A stretch of 64,000 bases of DNA from Peteryoungia rhizophila (lineage in GTDB: Bacteria; Pseudomonadota; Alphaproteobacteria; Rhizobiales; Rhizobiaceae): positions 806,001-870,000 of the forward strand of contig NZ_STGT01000002.1 in NCBI RefSeq assembly GCF_004912145.1, written 5' to 3'. A program made the translations under genes and the position numbers. Positions 27,996-38,124 of the stretch are shown here, piece after piece. The notes under the pieces are model-generated. The model searched no databases. It saw nothing but the letters and a program-made list of their open reading frames with translations, and had not been told where the DNA came from. How positions within the stretch are numbered: the stretch's first letter is position 1; each line of letters opens with the position of its first letter.

Positions 27996-29912
27996 ATGTT
28001 CTCGTGGTTCGAAAACCGCCTGAATCCCTATCCGGCCGCTGATCCGACACTGCCGCCCAAGGGCCTCGTCGCGTTTTGCTGGCACTATACGAAACCGGCT
28101 GGATGGTGGCTGGTGCTGCTCGGCCTCTGCTCGGGGCTGATCGCGGTCGCCGAAGTGTTTCTCTACCAGTTCCTCGGCAATATCGTCGACTGGCTGTCGA
28201 CGGCCGAACGCGCAACCTTCCTGCAGACTGAAGGCGGGACGCTTGCCTGGATGGCGGCGCTGCTCCTGATCGGTCTGCCGCTGATCGGCGTCGTGCACAC
28301 CATCACCATGCATCAGGTGCTGGCCGGCAATTTCCCGATGATCGCCCGCTGGCAGATGCACCGCTACCTGCTGCGTCACTCGATGACCTTCTTCGCCAAC
28401 GAGTTTGCCGGCCGCGTCTCGACCAAGGTGATGCAGACCTCGCTGTCCATCCGCGAAAGCGTGATGAAGATCATCGACGTCTTCATCTATGCGACGACCT
28501 TCTTTGTCTCGATGCTGGCGCTCGTCGCGTCGGTCGACTGGCGGCTCGGCGTGCCGCTGGTCCTCTGGCTGGTGGTCTATGCGCTGATCCTGCGCCACTT
28601 CATCCCCAAGCTGCGCAAGTCCTCCAGCGAGCAGGCGGATGCCCGTTCGATGATGACGGGCCGGATCGTCGACAGCTACACCAACATCGCGACTGTGAAA
28701 CTGTTCTCGCATGCCGGCCGCGAGGAGGTTTTCGCGCGCGAGGGTATGGATGCCTTCCTCGGCACCGTGCACCGGCAGATGCGGCAGATCTCGCTGCTCA
28801 ACATCTGCGTCGACATCAACAATGCGATCGTACAGTTCTTCGTTGCAGCACTCGGCATCTGGTTCTGGCTGAATGGCAGCGTGACGGTCGGTGCGATCGC
28901 GGTCGCCATTGGTCTGTCGATGCGTATCAACGGCATGTCGCAGTGGATCATGTGGGAGGTCGCGGCCCTCTTTGAAAACATCGGCACAGTCTATGACGGC
29001 ATGGGCATGATGACCAAGCCGCACGACATCGTCGACAAGCCGGACGCCAAGTCGCTTGCAGCACCGAAGGGCGAGATCGTCTATGACGGCGTGCGCTTCC
29101 ACTACGGCAAGGAGAAGGGCGTGATCGAGGACTTCTCGCTGACCATCAAGGCGGGCGAGAAGGTCGGTCTGGTCGGGCGTTCAGGTGCCGGCAAAACGAC
29201 GCTGATGAACCTGCTCTTGCGCTTCTATGATATCGAGAAGGGCAAGATCCTGGTGGATGGTCAGGACATTTCTGCGGTCAACCAGGACAGCCTGCGGGGA
29301 TTGGTCGGTGTCGTCACGCAGGATACGTCGCTCCTGCATCGGTCGATCCGCGACAACATCGCCTATGGTCGGCCGGATGCCACGGATGCCGATGTCATCG
29401 AGGCGGCCAAGCGGGCGAATGCCTGGGAGTTTATCCAGGGTCTCTCCGACATGCAGGGTCGCAGCGGTCTCGACGCGCATGTGGGCGAGCGGGGCGTGAA
29501 ACTGTCCGGCGGACAGCGGCAGCGTATCGCGATCGCCCGTGTCTTCCTCAAGAACGCGCCGATCCTGATCCTGGACGAGGCGACCTCGGCGCTCGATTCG
29601 GAAGTCGAGGCGGCGATCCAGGAAAGCCTGTTCAAGCTGATCGAGGACAAGACGGTGATCGCGATCGCACACCGGCTGTCGACCCTGACGCAGATGGACC
29701 GGCTGATCGTGCTCGACAAGGGGCGGATCGTCGAAGAAGGCACGCATCAGCAGCTGGTGCAGACCGGTGGCATTTATGCGGACCTGTGGAACCGCCAGTC
29801 CGGCGGCTTCCTGCCGGATCAGACGGATCCAGCGGAAGAGCAGGAGAAGAAGCGCAGGGCTGAAGAAGAGGCCAAGGCGCTCGACGAGGCATCGGAGGAG
29901 GCGGCGGAGTGA
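27996..29912 (+). CDS. ABC transporter, fused permease and ATP-binding protein (exporter type)
   Basis: A 638-residue half-transporter of the MsbA/lipid-and-drug exporter type that works as a homo- or heterodimer. Residues about 35-320 are the six-span membrane domain. The ATPase shows Walker A GRSGAGKTT (~395), signature LSGGQRQRIAIAR (~503) and Walker B ILILDEATSALDSE (~523), plus the H-loop AHRLSTL. It is paralogous to the exporter at 35387 (the same FENxLxP N-terminus); the two could pair, but they are 5.5 kb apart. It ends in a hairpin terminator. Confidence 0.92.
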   Translation: MFSWFENRLNPYPAADPTLPPKGLVAFCWHYTKPAGWWLVLLGLCSGLIAVAEVFLYQFLGNIVDWLSTAERATFLQTEGGTLAWMAALLLIGLPLIGVVHTITMHQVLAGNFPMIARWQMHRYLLRHSMTFFANEFAGRVSTKVMQTSLSIRESVMKIIDVFIYATTFFVSMLALVASVDWRLGVPLVLWLVVYALILRHFIPKLRKSSSEQADARSMMTGRIVDSYTNIATVKLFSHAGREEVFAREGMDAFLGTVHRQMRQISLLNICVDINNAIVQFFVAALGIWFWLNGSVTVGAIAVAIGLSMRINGMSQWIMWEVAALFENIGTVYDGMGMMTKPHDIVDKPDAKSLAAPKGEIVYDGVRFHYGKEKGVIEDFSLTIKAGEKVGLVGRSGAGKTTLMNLLLRFYDIEKGKILVDGQDISAVNQDSLRGLVGVVTQDTSLLHRSIRDNIAYGRPDATDADVIEAAKRANAWEFIQGLSDMQGRSGLDAHVGERGVKLSGGQRQRIAIARVFLKNAPILILDEATSALDSEVEAAIQESLFKLIEDKTVIAIAHRLSTLTQMDRLIVLDKGRIVEEGTHQQLVQTGGIYADLWNRQSGGFLPDQTDPAEEQEKKRRAEEEAKALDEASEEAAE

Positions 29913-29932
29913 TCCGCCGCCTTCGGGTTTTC
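29900..29932 (+). terminator. intrinsic terminator overlapping the ABC exporter stop codon
   Basis: GGCGGCGGA (29900-29908) and TCCGCCGCC (29913-29921) form a perfect 9-pair stem, followed by TTCGGGTTTTC. The stop codon (29910-29912) lies in the loop, so the stem doubles as the last codons of the gene. Confidence 0.75.
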
Positions 29933-30122
29933 TGGGGGAAACTATCGCGCTCAGAGCGCGGTTTGTCGCAGCGCTTTTCGTTTCTGCAATTTAAGCGATT
30001 TATTCATCATTGATTCTCTAAAACAGTTTCATCCCGACCTATCCGGACGATGTCTTGTCCTCGCACCTGGCGACCCTCCCACGCCCGGTTGGGAATGTAT
30101 TTTTCCTCCCCGGAGATCATCC

Positions 30123-32048
30123 ATGTCCAATCTCAAGATCAAAGTCGTCTTGCCACTTCTTTTCGCCGTGGTGCTGACCTTCGGCATCGGCCAGGGCATT
30201 CTAGCCATCAATTTCATCGGAAACGTGAAGGAACAGGTGGACGTCATCGGACGCGAACGCCTGCCGAGAACGCTGGCGGTCGCACGCATGAACGCGACTT
30301 TTGCCGAGGTTCGCCGCGACTATGGCATGCTTGTCAACGCCGAGCCGGGCCAGGAGCTGGAAAGCATCACCGCCGCAACCACGACAGCGCTGTCGGAGCG
30401 TGATGCGGCCTTTGCCGCCTATGAGCCGATGATCACGATGCCAGCGACGCGTGCCCGCTTCGACAGCATGAAAGCGACACTCGCCGAATACGACCGCCTG
30501 GCCGTACAGATGATCGAACTGAAGCGTTCGGGTGACCAAGCCGCAGCGAAGGCCGTGTTCGCCGGCGAGATGGCGACCAACGCTCGCTCGCTTGTCCAGC
30601 TCATGGACGAGATGATCAAGTCCAATGTCGAGCTCAGCGAGGCGGCGGTTGTTGCAGCGGACGATGTCTCCACGACTGCGGTCAACACCACGATCATTGC
30701 CGTTGTGATCAGCGCGCTGATCGCAGCTGGTGCCGCCTTCTTCAGCTTCGCGCGGATCGTTCGTCCGATCTCGGCGATTACCGGTTCGATGCGCACCCTT
30801 GCTTCCGGCGACACGAAAACCGAGATCCCGTTTGCCGGTCGCCAGGATGAAATCGGCGAAATGGCTGCGGCCGTCAGCGTCTTCCGCGACAACGCCATCG
30901 AGCGTGCCGCGCTGGAGCGCCAGGCGGAAGAAAACCGTTCGCTGAGCGAAACCGAGCGCCAGGCCCGCGAAGCGCAGAAGGCGCGCGAAGCGGCCGAAGT
31001 GCAGTTTGCCGTCGACCAGCTGGCCTCCGGCCTGCAGCGTCTGTCGGATGGCGATCTGGTCATCCAGATCAAAGAACGCTTCGCCGATCACCTCGATCCG
31101 CTGCGCCTCAACTTCAACCAGTCCGTCTCGCGCCTGAAGGACGCCATGCGCGCCGTCAGCGAAAATGCCCGTGCAATCGATGCGGGCGCCAACGAGATGC
31201 TGGCGGCAGCCGACGATCTGTCGAAGCGCACCGAACAGCAGGCGGCGTCTGTCGAGGAGACGGCAGCGGCACTCGAGCAGGTGACGACGGCGGTGAAGGA
31301 CAGCGCTGTTCGTGCCGATGAGGCCGGACAGCTGGTCGGCCGGACGCGTGAAGGGGCGGAACATTCCGGCGAGGTCGTTCGCCGCGCCGTCGCCGCCATG
31401 CAGCAGATCGAGAAGTCGTCGTCGGAAATCTCGAACATCATCGGCGTCATCGACGACATCGCCTTCCAGACGAACCTGCTCGCTCTGAACGCAGGTGTCG
31501 AGGCGGCCCGTGCCGGGGAAGCCGGCAAGGGCTTCGCCGTCGTTGCCCAGGAGGTGCGTGAACTGGCGCAGCGTTCGGCCAATGCGGCGAAGGAGATCAA
31601 GGCTCTGATCACCACATCCGGCGAACAGGTGCGCGACGGCGTCAGCCTGGTCGATGAAACCGGCAGGGCGCTCGAAACCATCGTGCGCGAAGTGCAGGAG
31701 ATCAACCAGAACGTTCTCGCCATCGTCACCTCGACCCGCGAACAGTCGACGGGCCTCCAGGAAATCAACATGGCGGTCAACCAGATGGACCAGGGCACGC
31801 AGAAGAACGCGGCCATGGTCGAGGAGTCGACGGCCGCAAGCCATGGTCTGGCGCAACAGGCGGGCATGCTGATGCAGCTGATGGAGCAGTTCAAGACGGA
31901 CGAGGGCGGCTATCAGGCATCGAACCGCGTGGCTCCGGCGACATCGGCCGCCCAGCCGCAGCCGTCGCCCGCCCGGGCGCTCGGCCGCAAGATCGCCAAT
32001 GCCTTCAAGGGCAATACGGCTGTTGCTGCCGAGTGGTCGGAATTCTGA
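30123..32048 (+). CDS. methyl-accepting chemotaxis protein
   Basis: A 641-residue chemoreceptor. N-terminal membrane segment (~8-30), periplasmic four-helix-bundle sensor (~31-188), second membrane segment (~190-212), HAMP (~213-265), and a cytoplasmic signalling domain whose hairpin tip is [36 protein letters not shown] near 440-475. The last five residues, EWSEF, resemble the CheR/CheB-binding pentapeptide (NWETF type). The gene is followed by its own terminator and by a close paralogue at 32245. It should control the flagellar motor through CheA/CheW; the ligand is unknown. Confidence 0.95.
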   Translation: MSNLKIKVVLPLLFAVVLTFGIGQGILAINFIGNVKEQVDVIGRERLPRTLAVARMNATFAEVRRDYGMLVNAEPGQELESITAATTTALSERDAAFAAYEPMITMPATRARFDSMKATLAEYDRLAVQMIELKRSGDQAAAKAVFAGEMATNARSLVQLMDEMIKSNVELSEAAVVAADDVSTTAVNTTIIAVVISALIAAGAAFFSFARIVRPISAITGSMRTLASGDTKTEIPFAGRQDEIGEMAAAVSVFRDNAIERAALERQAEENRSLSETERQAREAQKAREAAEVQFAVDQLASGLQRLSDGDLVIQIKERFADHLDPLRLNFNQSVSRLKDAMRAVSENARAIDAGANEMLAAADDLSKRTEQQAASVEETAAALEQVTTAVKDSAVRADEAGQLVGRTREGAEHSGEVVRRAVAAMQQIEKSSSEISNIIGVIDDIAFQTNLLALNAGVEAARAGEAGKGFAVVAQEVRELAQRSANAAKEIKALITTSGEQVRDGVSLVDETGRALETIVREVQEINQNVLAIVTSTREQSTGLQEINMAVNQMDQGTQKNAAMVEESTAASHGLAQQAGMLMQLMEQFKTDEGGYQASNRVAPATSAAQPQPSPARALGRKIANAFKGNTAVAAEWSEF

Positions 32049-32074
32049 CCATCGAACAATCGACGACGTGACGG

Positions 32075-32101
32075 AGAGGGGCAGCAATGCCCCTCTTTTT
32101 T
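32075..32101 (+). terminator. intrinsic terminator after the first chemoreceptor gene
   Basis: GAGGGGCA (32076-32083), loop GCAA, TGCCCCTC (32088-32095), then six T: a strong Rho-independent terminator 28 bases after the stop. Confidence 0.92.
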
Positions 32102-32244
32102 GTTTGAAACATCTCTCCACAGCGCTGTGGACCACGCGAGAATTGCCCTTCCGACCGTAAGGCTTTGTTAGAAGCCGGATCGGCATGGAGGCATGTCGGG
32201 ATTTTTCCGACGGACATGCCCCGTTTCAATCCAGGATTTCAGTC

Positions 32245-34167
32245 GTGAAAAATCTCAAGATCAAAATTCTCCTGCCAATGCTTTTCGGCCTCATGGTCAT
32301 CGTCCTGCTCAGCCAGGGCGCCATTGCCCTGCGCTCCGTGAGCGCCATGAGCGGTCAGATCGACGCTTTCGGCGAACGCCTGGATCGCTCGCTGATGATC
32401 GCCGATCTCGACGGTCAGGTCGGTGAAGTGCGCCGTCTCAACCTGATGATCCTCAGCGCCGGCACCTCGGCGGAAAAGAAGACGCTGGTCGAAAACGTCG
32501 TCGCCATGCGGGAGGGCCTGAACACCTCGATCGCGCGCTTCGACGCCACGATAACGCTGCCGGCAGTGCGCGATCGGTTCGATGTCTTCAAAGCGGCGGT
32601 CGCCGAATATGAAACGCTGGGCCAGAGCTTCGTCGAGCAGGCGCTCGCCTCGAAGACCTATCAGGCAAAAGACACGATTGCGGCCATGGCGCCGATCGGC
32701 GATGCGATCGAGCAGAGCCTGCAAGAGATCATCAACATCAACCGCGAGGTCATCGCGACCGTCGGCGACGAGGCCAAGCTCTCGTCTTCCATGGCGATGC
32801 AGCTGTCGAGCATCGCGCTCCTCTTCGGTGCCGCGATTGCTGTTGGCGCCGCGATCGTGTCGGTGACGCGGATCGCGCGGCCGATTTCGGCGATCACTGC
32901 ATCCATGCGCAGGCTCGCGGATGGCGACACGGCAGCCGAGATCCCCTTTGCCGGTCGCACCGACGAGATCGGCGATATGGCCTCTGCCGTCTCGGTCTTC
33001 CGCGACAACGCGATCGAACGGGCGGCACTGGAGCGCCAGGCCGAGGACAATCGCTCGCTGAGCGAGAGTGAACGTCTCCTGCGCGAAGAGCAGAGAGCTC
33101 GCGAGGCGGCCGAGGTGCAGTTCGCTGTGGACCGGCTGGCTGGTGGGCTGCAGAAGCTTTCGGACGGGGACCTCGTGGTCGAAATCGAAGAGACCTTTGC
33201 CGCTCACCTCGATCCGCTGCGCCTCAATTTCAACCACTCCGTCGACCGGCTGCGCGACGCCATGCGTGCCGTCGGGGAGAATGCCCGGGCGATCGATGCG
33301 GGTGCGAGCGAAATGCTGGCGGCGGCAGACGATCTCTCGAAGCGGACCGAACAACAGGCGGCTTCCGTCGAAGAGACTGCGGCAGCCCTCGAACAGGTGA
33401 CCACGGCCGTCAAGGACAGTGCTGTCAGGGCCGAAGAGGCGGGCGCGCTGGTGTCGCGGACACGGGTTGGTGCCGAACGGTCGGGCGAAGTCGTGCGCCG
33501 GGCAGTCGATGCCATGCAGGCGATCGAGAAGTCGTCAGCTGAAATCTCCAACATCATTGGCGTGATCGACGAGATCGCCTTCCAGACGAACCTGCTGGCG
33601 CTGAATGCAGGTGTCGAGGCCGCACGGGCGGGAGATGCCGGCAAGGGCTTTGCGGTCGTTGCCCAGGAAGTGCGTGAACTTGCGCAACGTTCGGCCAATG
33701 CGGCCAAGGAGATCAAGGGGCTCATCACGGCCTCCGGTGACCAGGTTCGCAATGGTGTCGCCCTGGTGGGCGAGACGGGACAGGCCCTGCAGGCTATCGT
33801 GCGCGAGGTTCAGGAGATCAACCAGAACGTGGCTGCGATCGTGACTTCGGCCCGCGAACAGTCCACCGGTCTCGCCGAGATCAATTCGGCGGTGAACCAG
33901 ATGGACCAGGGCACGCAGAAGAATGCCGCCATGGTCGAGCAGTCGACCGCCGCTTGCCACGGGCTGGCGCAGCAGGCGAGTGGGCTGACGGCACTGCTTG
34001 GCCAGTTCCAGCTGGGCGAGGAGGCCTATCGCTCAGCCGCTCCGCGCGTGGCATCGGCACAGCCGACCAGCCAGCCGCAGGCTTCACCGGCGCGGGCGCT
34101 CGGCCGCAAGATCGCCAATGCCTTCAAGGGCAATACCGCGGTCGCTGTCGAATGGTCGGAATTCTGA
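32245..34167 (+). CDS. methyl-accepting chemotaxis protein (paralogue of the preceding one)
   Basis: A 640-residue chemoreceptor with the same plan: membrane segment (~7-29), periplasmic helix bundle, second membrane segment (~192-214), HAMP and a signalling domain with [31 protein letters not shown] near 440. It also ends in EWSEF. A GTG at 32245 is preferred because the following [13 protein letters not shown] matches the [13 protein letters not shown] start of the paralogue; an ATG at 32185 would add 20 residues. Periplasmic domains are more diverged than signalling domains, suggesting different ligands. Confidence 0.93.
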   Translation: MKNLKIKILLPMLFGLMVIVLLSQGAIALRSVSAMSGQIDAFGERLDRSLMIADLDGQVGEVRRLNLMILSAGTSAEKKTLVENVVAMREGLNTSIARFDATITLPAVRDRFDVFKAAVAEYETLGQSFVEQALASKTYQAKDTIAAMAPIGDAIEQSLQEIININREVIATVGDEAKLSSSMAMQLSSIALLFGAAIAVGAAIVSVTRIARPISAITASMRRLADGDTAAEIPFAGRTDEIGDMASAVSVFRDNAIERAALERQAEDNRSLSESERLLREEQRAREAAEVQFAVDRLAGGLQKLSDGDLVVEIEETFAAHLDPLRLNFNHSVDRLRDAMRAVGENARAIDAGASEMLAAADDLSKRTEQQAASVEETAAALEQVTTAVKDSAVRAEEAGALVSRTRVGAERSGEVVRRAVDAMQAIEKSSAEISNIIGVIDEIAFQTNLLALNAGVEAARAGDAGKGFAVVAQEVRELAQRSANAAKEIKGLITASGDQVRNGVALVGETGQALQAIVREVQEINQNVAAIVTSAREQSTGLAEINSAVNQMDQGTQKNAAMVEQSTAACHGLAQQASGLTALLGQFQLGEEAYRSAAPRVASAQPTSQPQASPARALGRKIANAFKGNTAVAVEWSEF

Positions 34168-34195
34168 CGGTTCCCGCTGAAACGGGCAGGTGATT

Positions 34196-34228
34196 GAAAC
34201 GGGGCAGGGATGCCCCGTTTCGCGTTTT
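34196..34228 (+). terminator. intrinsic terminator after the second chemoreceptor gene
   Basis: GAAACGGGGCA (34196-34206), loop GGGA, TGCCCCGTTTC (34211-34221), followed by GCGTTTTGC. The stem is perfect over 11 pairs; the T-tract is modest. Confidence 0.85.
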
Positions 34229-34372
34229 GCATCCTGACGACATTCATGGCGCTGATCGGTTCATTCCTCGAATTGGCTTGTCTGCGGAACGCGGTGAGGG
34301 CTATGCGATCGCTCAGCCTCGGATTGCTGATCCGATGGCGTGCTATCTGGGCGACCAGCCCGCAGGAGTGAC

Positions 34373-34837
34373 ATGCTGAGACATATCGACTGGATCTGGG
34401 CGGTTCTCGCCGGCGCGCTGCTGGCAGTCATGGTCACGATCAACAGTGGCCTTGCCGCGCTGACGACGCCGTTCACCGCCTCCTGGGTGGTGCATGGGGT
34501 GGGTGGAGTCGCCGCGTTTTTCCTGTTGCTTGCCAATGGCGTCGTGGCGCGTCGGGCAGGGCGCTTGCCTCAGCACGGCAAGGCGCCGCTCTGGTCCTAT
34601 CTCGGCGGTGCGCCGGGGGCCTTCGCGGTGGCTCTGAGCTCCATCGCGGTCAATTCCGAACTGGCGCTGGCCGGTGGTCTCTCGCTGCTTCTCGTCGGGC
34701 AGATCCTGTTCGGCCTCTTCTCCGACCAGTTCGGCCTGTTCGGTACGCCAGAACGCAGGCTCAACCGCTTCGACTTCCTGGCGACGGCTTGCGTCATCGG
34801 CGGCAGCGCGCTGCTCATCTTCGCGAAGGGGGCCTGA
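34373..34837 (+). CDS. DUF606 (YdcZ-type) DMT membrane protein, first of a pair
   Basis: A 154-residue, five-span membrane protein of the DUF606/YdcZ family, small relatives of drug/metabolite transporters. Hydrophobic segments alternate with short loops and the GxP/A-rich pattern is typical (YLGGAPGAFAVALSSIAV). The ATG at 34373 is preceded by AGGAG at ideal spacing. The stop lies one base before the ATG of a second DUF606 gene, so the two are probably subunits of one heterodimeric carrier. Substrate unknown. Confidence 0.85.
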   Translation: MLRHIDWIWAVLAGALLAVMVTINSGLAALTTPFTASWVVHGVGGVAAFFLLLANGVVARRAGRLPQHGKAPLWSYLGGAPGAFAVALSSIAVNSELALAGGLSLLLVGQILFGLFSDQFGLFGTPERRLNRFDFLATACVIGGSALLIFAKGA

Positions 34838-34838
34838 A

Positions 34839-35261
34839 ATGCTGGGTGCAGTCTTCATCGCGCTCATTGGCGGGGCCGCCGTCGGCATGAGCCGCTCGAT
34901 CAACGGGCGGCTGACCATGGATCGCGGGGCTTTTACCGCATCCGCCTGGAACCACTGGATCGGTTTCCTGCTGCTCAGCGTCTATGTCCTCACACTTCAC
35001 CGCGTCGGCCTGCCGCTGCTCGCCGATGTGCCGGCCTTCTATTTCGTCGGTGGCGTGATCGGCGCCTGCTTCGTCGTCATCAGTTCCTATGTCTTTCCGC
35101 GGATCGGGGCAGCGCGCTCCGGTCTCTTGATCATCGGCGGGCAGATGATCACGGGGCTCATCATCGACCTCGCGCGCGGCACGGCCGAGTTTCATCCGGG
35201 CCAGCCGGCGGGCGTGGCGCTGATCCTGACGGGCATCTATCTCACCCGCTACACGCGCTAG
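34839..35261 (+). CDS. DUF606 (YdcZ-type) DMT membrane protein, second of a pair
   Basis: A 140-residue, five-span membrane protein beginning LGAVFIALIGGAAVGMSRSINGRL, which resembles DUF606 proteins and its upstream neighbour. It starts one base after the preceding stop, an arrangement typical of paired small DMT proteins that insert in opposite orientation. The frame is open further upstream, but the coupled ATG at 34839 is the natural start. Confidence 0.85.
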   Translation: MLGAVFIALIGGAAVGMSRSINGRLTMDRGAFTASAWNHWIGFLLLSVYVLTLHRVGLPLLADVPAFYFVGGVIGACFVVISSYVFPRIGAARSGLLIIGGQMITGLIIDLARGTAEFHPGQPAGVALILTGIYLTRYTR

Positions 35262-35386
35262 GGCAGGGCTCTGCGCCGTGGCCCGAGACGGCCCGGCGCC
35301 AGCGTCCCCAGACCTGACGAATTTGTAATGCGGGTGGAATGCGCAAAAGCTTTGCCCTTCTCGGCAAACGGCCTATATCGCTCGTC

Positions 35387-37258
35387 ATGTTCCAATCTGT
35401 CGCCCGCTTCTTCGAAAACTGGCTCGATCCCTTCGCCCGATCGGACAATCTGCGTCCACCGGAGAAGACTTGGGCCTTCGTGTGGTTCTATGTCAGCCAG
35501 GCGAAATTCGCCTTCTTTCTGATGGCGGTTTTCGGCGGGGCGGTCGCCATGCTGGAAGCCGGGCTGTTCTGGTTCGTCGGACGGCTGGTCGATCTTCTCG
35601 ATACCGTGCCGAAGGATGCCGGCTGGGATGGGCTGCTCGCGGCCCATGGCGGCGAGTTGCTCGTCATGGCGCTGATCATCCTCATTGGGCGTTTTGTGGT
35701 GGTGACGGTGGGCGCGCTCGTCGAGGAACAGGTCATCGTCCTCAACTTCTTCAATCTCGTGCGCTGGCAGGCCCATGCGCATGTGGCGCGCCAGTCACTC
35801 TCCTTCTTCCAGAACGATTTTGCCGGCCGCATCGTCACCAAGGTCTGGTCGGCGGGGCAATCGACCGGGGATTTGCTGACGTCCTTGCTGCAGGTCGTGT
35901 GGTTCATGGTGATCTACACCATCTCGACCATGGCACTGGTCGCACAGCTCGACTGGCGGCTGGCGGCGATCATCGGCGCCTGGGTGGCGATCTTCCTGGT
36001 GCTCGCTCGCTATTTCGTGCCGAAGATCCGCTACCATGCCCGAGAAACGGCAGAGGCGTCGTCGATGCTGAATGGCCGGCTGGTCGACAGCTATTCGAAC
36101 ATCCAGACCCTGAAGCTCTTTGCCCGCGAGCGGCAGAACGACCATTACATCCGCGCCGGATTCGATCGCTTCCAGAATACGCTGCGTCCCTTCGCGCGGC
36201 TGCTGACGGGCGTGCGAGCGTCACTTGCCATCCTTTCTGGCTTCATGATCCTGATGGTGGCACTCCTGTCCGTCGATCTGTGGTTTGCCGGAGCCGTCAC
36301 GGCCGGCGGGGTCGCCTTCACGCTCGGCCTGGTCTTACGCCTCAACATGCTGCTCGGCCGCATGATGACCCAGCTGAACGGCATCATGCGCAATATCGGC
36401 ACGATCCAGAATTCGGCGGAACTGGTGGCCAAGCCGATTGGACTCACCGACAAGCCAGATGCGGCAAAGCTCCAGGTGAAATCGCCGGAGATCCGTTTCG
36501 AGGATGTGAGCTTCCACTATGGTCGCAAGACCGGCGCGATTGACCACCTGACGCTGACCATCGAGCCCGGCGAAAAGGTCGGCATCGTCGGGCGCTCAGG
36601 CGCGGGCAAGTCGACACTCGTCAATCTGCTGCTGCGTTTCTACGATCTTGAGGGCGGGCGCATCCTGATCGACGGGCAGGATATTGCGACCGTGACGCAG
36701 GAGAGCCTGCGCACGCAGATCGGCATGGTCACCCAGGACACGGCGCTTCTGCATCGCTCGATCCGCGACAACATTCTCTTCGGTCGCGAGGATGCGAGCG
36801 ACGAGCAGCTGATCAAGGCGGCGGAGCGGGCGGAAGCGCTCGAATTCATCCAGCGGCTGGAGGACCAGCGCGGGCGCAAGGGCTTCGACGCCCATGTCGG
36901 CGAACGGGGCGTCAAGCTTTCCGGCGGCCAGCGGCAGCGGATTGCGATCGCACGCGTCATGCTGAAGGATGCGCCGATCCTGGTGCTCGACGAGGCGACG
37001 TCTGCGCTCGACTCGGAAGTGGAGGCAGCGATCCAGTCCAATCTCGACCGGCTGATGCAAGGCAAGACCGTGCTCGCCATTGCGCACCGCCTGTCGACCA
37101 TTGCGGCACTCGACCGGCTCGTGGTCATGGACAAGGGCCGGATCATCGAGCAGGGGACCCATCAGGAGCTCGTGGCGCTCGGTGGTCTCTATTCGGAGCT
37201 CTGGGCCCGGCAATCCGGCGGTTTCCTCGATACGGGTGCGGACATGCTGACGGCCTAG
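35387..37258 (+). CDS. ABC transporter, fused permease and ATP-binding protein (exporter type)
   Basis: A 623-residue half-transporter paralogous to the one at 27996. Six-span membrane domain up to ~residue 330, then Walker A GRSGAGKST (~400), signature LSGGQRQRIAIAR (~510), Walker B ILVLDEATSALDSE and H-loop AHRLSTI. The ATG at 35387 gives an FENWLDPF N-terminus that aligns with the FENRLNPY start of the paralogue; an ATG at 35339 would add 16 residues. The exported substrate is unknown. Confidence 0.92.
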   Translation: MFQSVARFFENWLDPFARSDNLRPPEKTWAFVWFYVSQAKFAFFLMAVFGGAVAMLEAGLFWFVGRLVDLLDTVPKDAGWDGLLAAHGGELLVMALIILIGRFVVVTVGALVEEQVIVLNFFNLVRWQAHAHVARQSLSFFQNDFAGRIVTKVWSAGQSTGDLLTSLLQVVWFMVIYTISTMALVAQLDWRLAAIIGAWVAIFLVLARYFVPKIRYHARETAEASSMLNGRLVDSYSNIQTLKLFARERQNDHYIRAGFDRFQNTLRPFARLLTGVRASLAILSGFMILMVALLSVDLWFAGAVTAGGVAFTLGLVLRLNMLLGRMMTQLNGIMRNIGTIQNSAELVAKPIGLTDKPDAAKLQVKSPEIRFEDVSFHYGRKTGAIDHLTLTIEPGEKVGIVGRSGAGKSTLVNLLLRFYDLEGGRILIDGQDIATVTQESLRTQIGMVTQDTALLHRSIRDNILFGREDASDEQLIKAAERAEALEFIQRLEDQRGRKGFDAHVGERGVKLSGGQRQRIAIARVMLKDAPILVLDEATSALDSEVEAAIQSNLDRLMQGKTVLAIAHRLSTIAALDRLVVMDKGRIIEQGTHQELVALGGLYSELWARQSGGFLDTGADMLTA

Positions 37259-37297
37259 CGCGCTGGGACTGTCGGTAACAAGGCTGCAACTCTCTGC

Positions 37298-37342
37298 ATT
37301 GCTTGATAAACTGCCGCTCACACTTGCGTTAAATCAAGCAAT
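37298..37342. promoter_or_regulatory. 10-bp inverted repeat upstream of petA
   Basis: ATTGCTTGAT (37298-37307) and ATCAAGCAAT (37333-37342) are perfect inverted copies 25 bases apart, about 190 bases before petA. Each contains a TTGAT/ATCAA half-site of the FNR/FixK type, but the spacing is far longer than the 4 bases of that box, so the binder is unknown. Confidence 0.5.
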
Positions 37343-37531
37343 TGGGGATGGTGTCCCTGAAATCCGCGACATCGTGGCTCCTTGTCTGCGGAAGACTGGA
37401 CAGAATAGATTATCGGGCTTAGAACGCGCCAATCTGGCGGGGAATCTGTGGCTGCCCGGTGGCCAAATTGTGATTCCCGCTGCGGGGGCAAATTGCGGTG
37501 TGTCGCAGGATTGCGAGAGGAAAAAGTGACC

Positions 37532-38110
37532 GTGAGCGAACACGAGACAACGACAGAACATGCGGGCGAGCCTACGCGCCGCGACTTTCTCTACATGGTG
37601 ACCGGCATGGCCGGCGCGGTCGGCGCGGCTTCGTTCGCCTGGCCGTTCATCGACCAGATGCGCCCGGATGCATCGACGCTCGCGCTCGCTTCGATCGAAG
37701 TGGACGTGTCGGCGCTCGAGCCGGGCATGTCGCTGACCGTCAAGTGGCGCGGCAAGCCGGTGTTCATCCGCAATCGCACGGAACAGGAAGTCGAAGAGGC
37801 CAAGGCTGTTGCACTGGCTGAGCTCAAGGATCCGGTGGCGCGCAACGCCAATGTGGATGCCGCAGCTGACGCGACGGACCTCGCGCGTTCTGCCGGTGAG
37901 GGCAAGGAAAACTGGATCGTCATGATCGGTTCCTGCACCCATCTGGGCTGCGTGCCGCTCGGCCAGGCCGGCGATTTCGGCGGATGGTTCTGTCCCTGCC
38001 ACGGCTCGCACTACGATACGGCGGGCCGTATCCGCAAGGGTCCCGCACCGACCAATCTGCCGGTGCCGACCTTTGCATTCACAACCGACACTGTCATCAC
38101 GATCGGCTGA
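37532..38110 (+). CDS. petA: ubiquinol-cytochrome c reductase, Rieske iron-sulfur subunit
   Basis: A 192-residue subunit of the bc1 complex. The N-terminus has a twin-arginine motif RRDFL and a hydrophobic anchor ([19 protein letters not shown]). The 2Fe-2S ligands are in [10 protein letters not shown] and CPCHGSHYD near the C-terminus. The GTG at 37532 (SEHETTTE...) is chosen from the usual rhizobial N-terminus; a GTG at 37526 sits at better spacing from GAGAGG and is an alternative. It is the first gene of petABC, with 14 bases to petB. Confidence 0.93.
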   Translation: MSEHETTTEHAGEPTRRDFLYMVTGMAGAVGAASFAWPFIDQMRPDASTLALASIEVDVSALEPGMSLTVKWRGKPVFIRNRTEQEVEEAKAVALAELKDPVARNANVDAAADATDLARSAGEGKENWIVMIGSCTHLGCVPLGQAGDFGGWFCPCHGSHYDTAGRIRKGPAPTNLPVPTFAFTTDTVITIG

Positions 38111-38124
38111 GGGGATAAGACACA

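Noticed and set aside
30201-32186. 661-codon minus-strand frame over the first chemoreceptor
   Set aside because: Antisense shadow; His/Arg-rich low-complexity translation without motifs.
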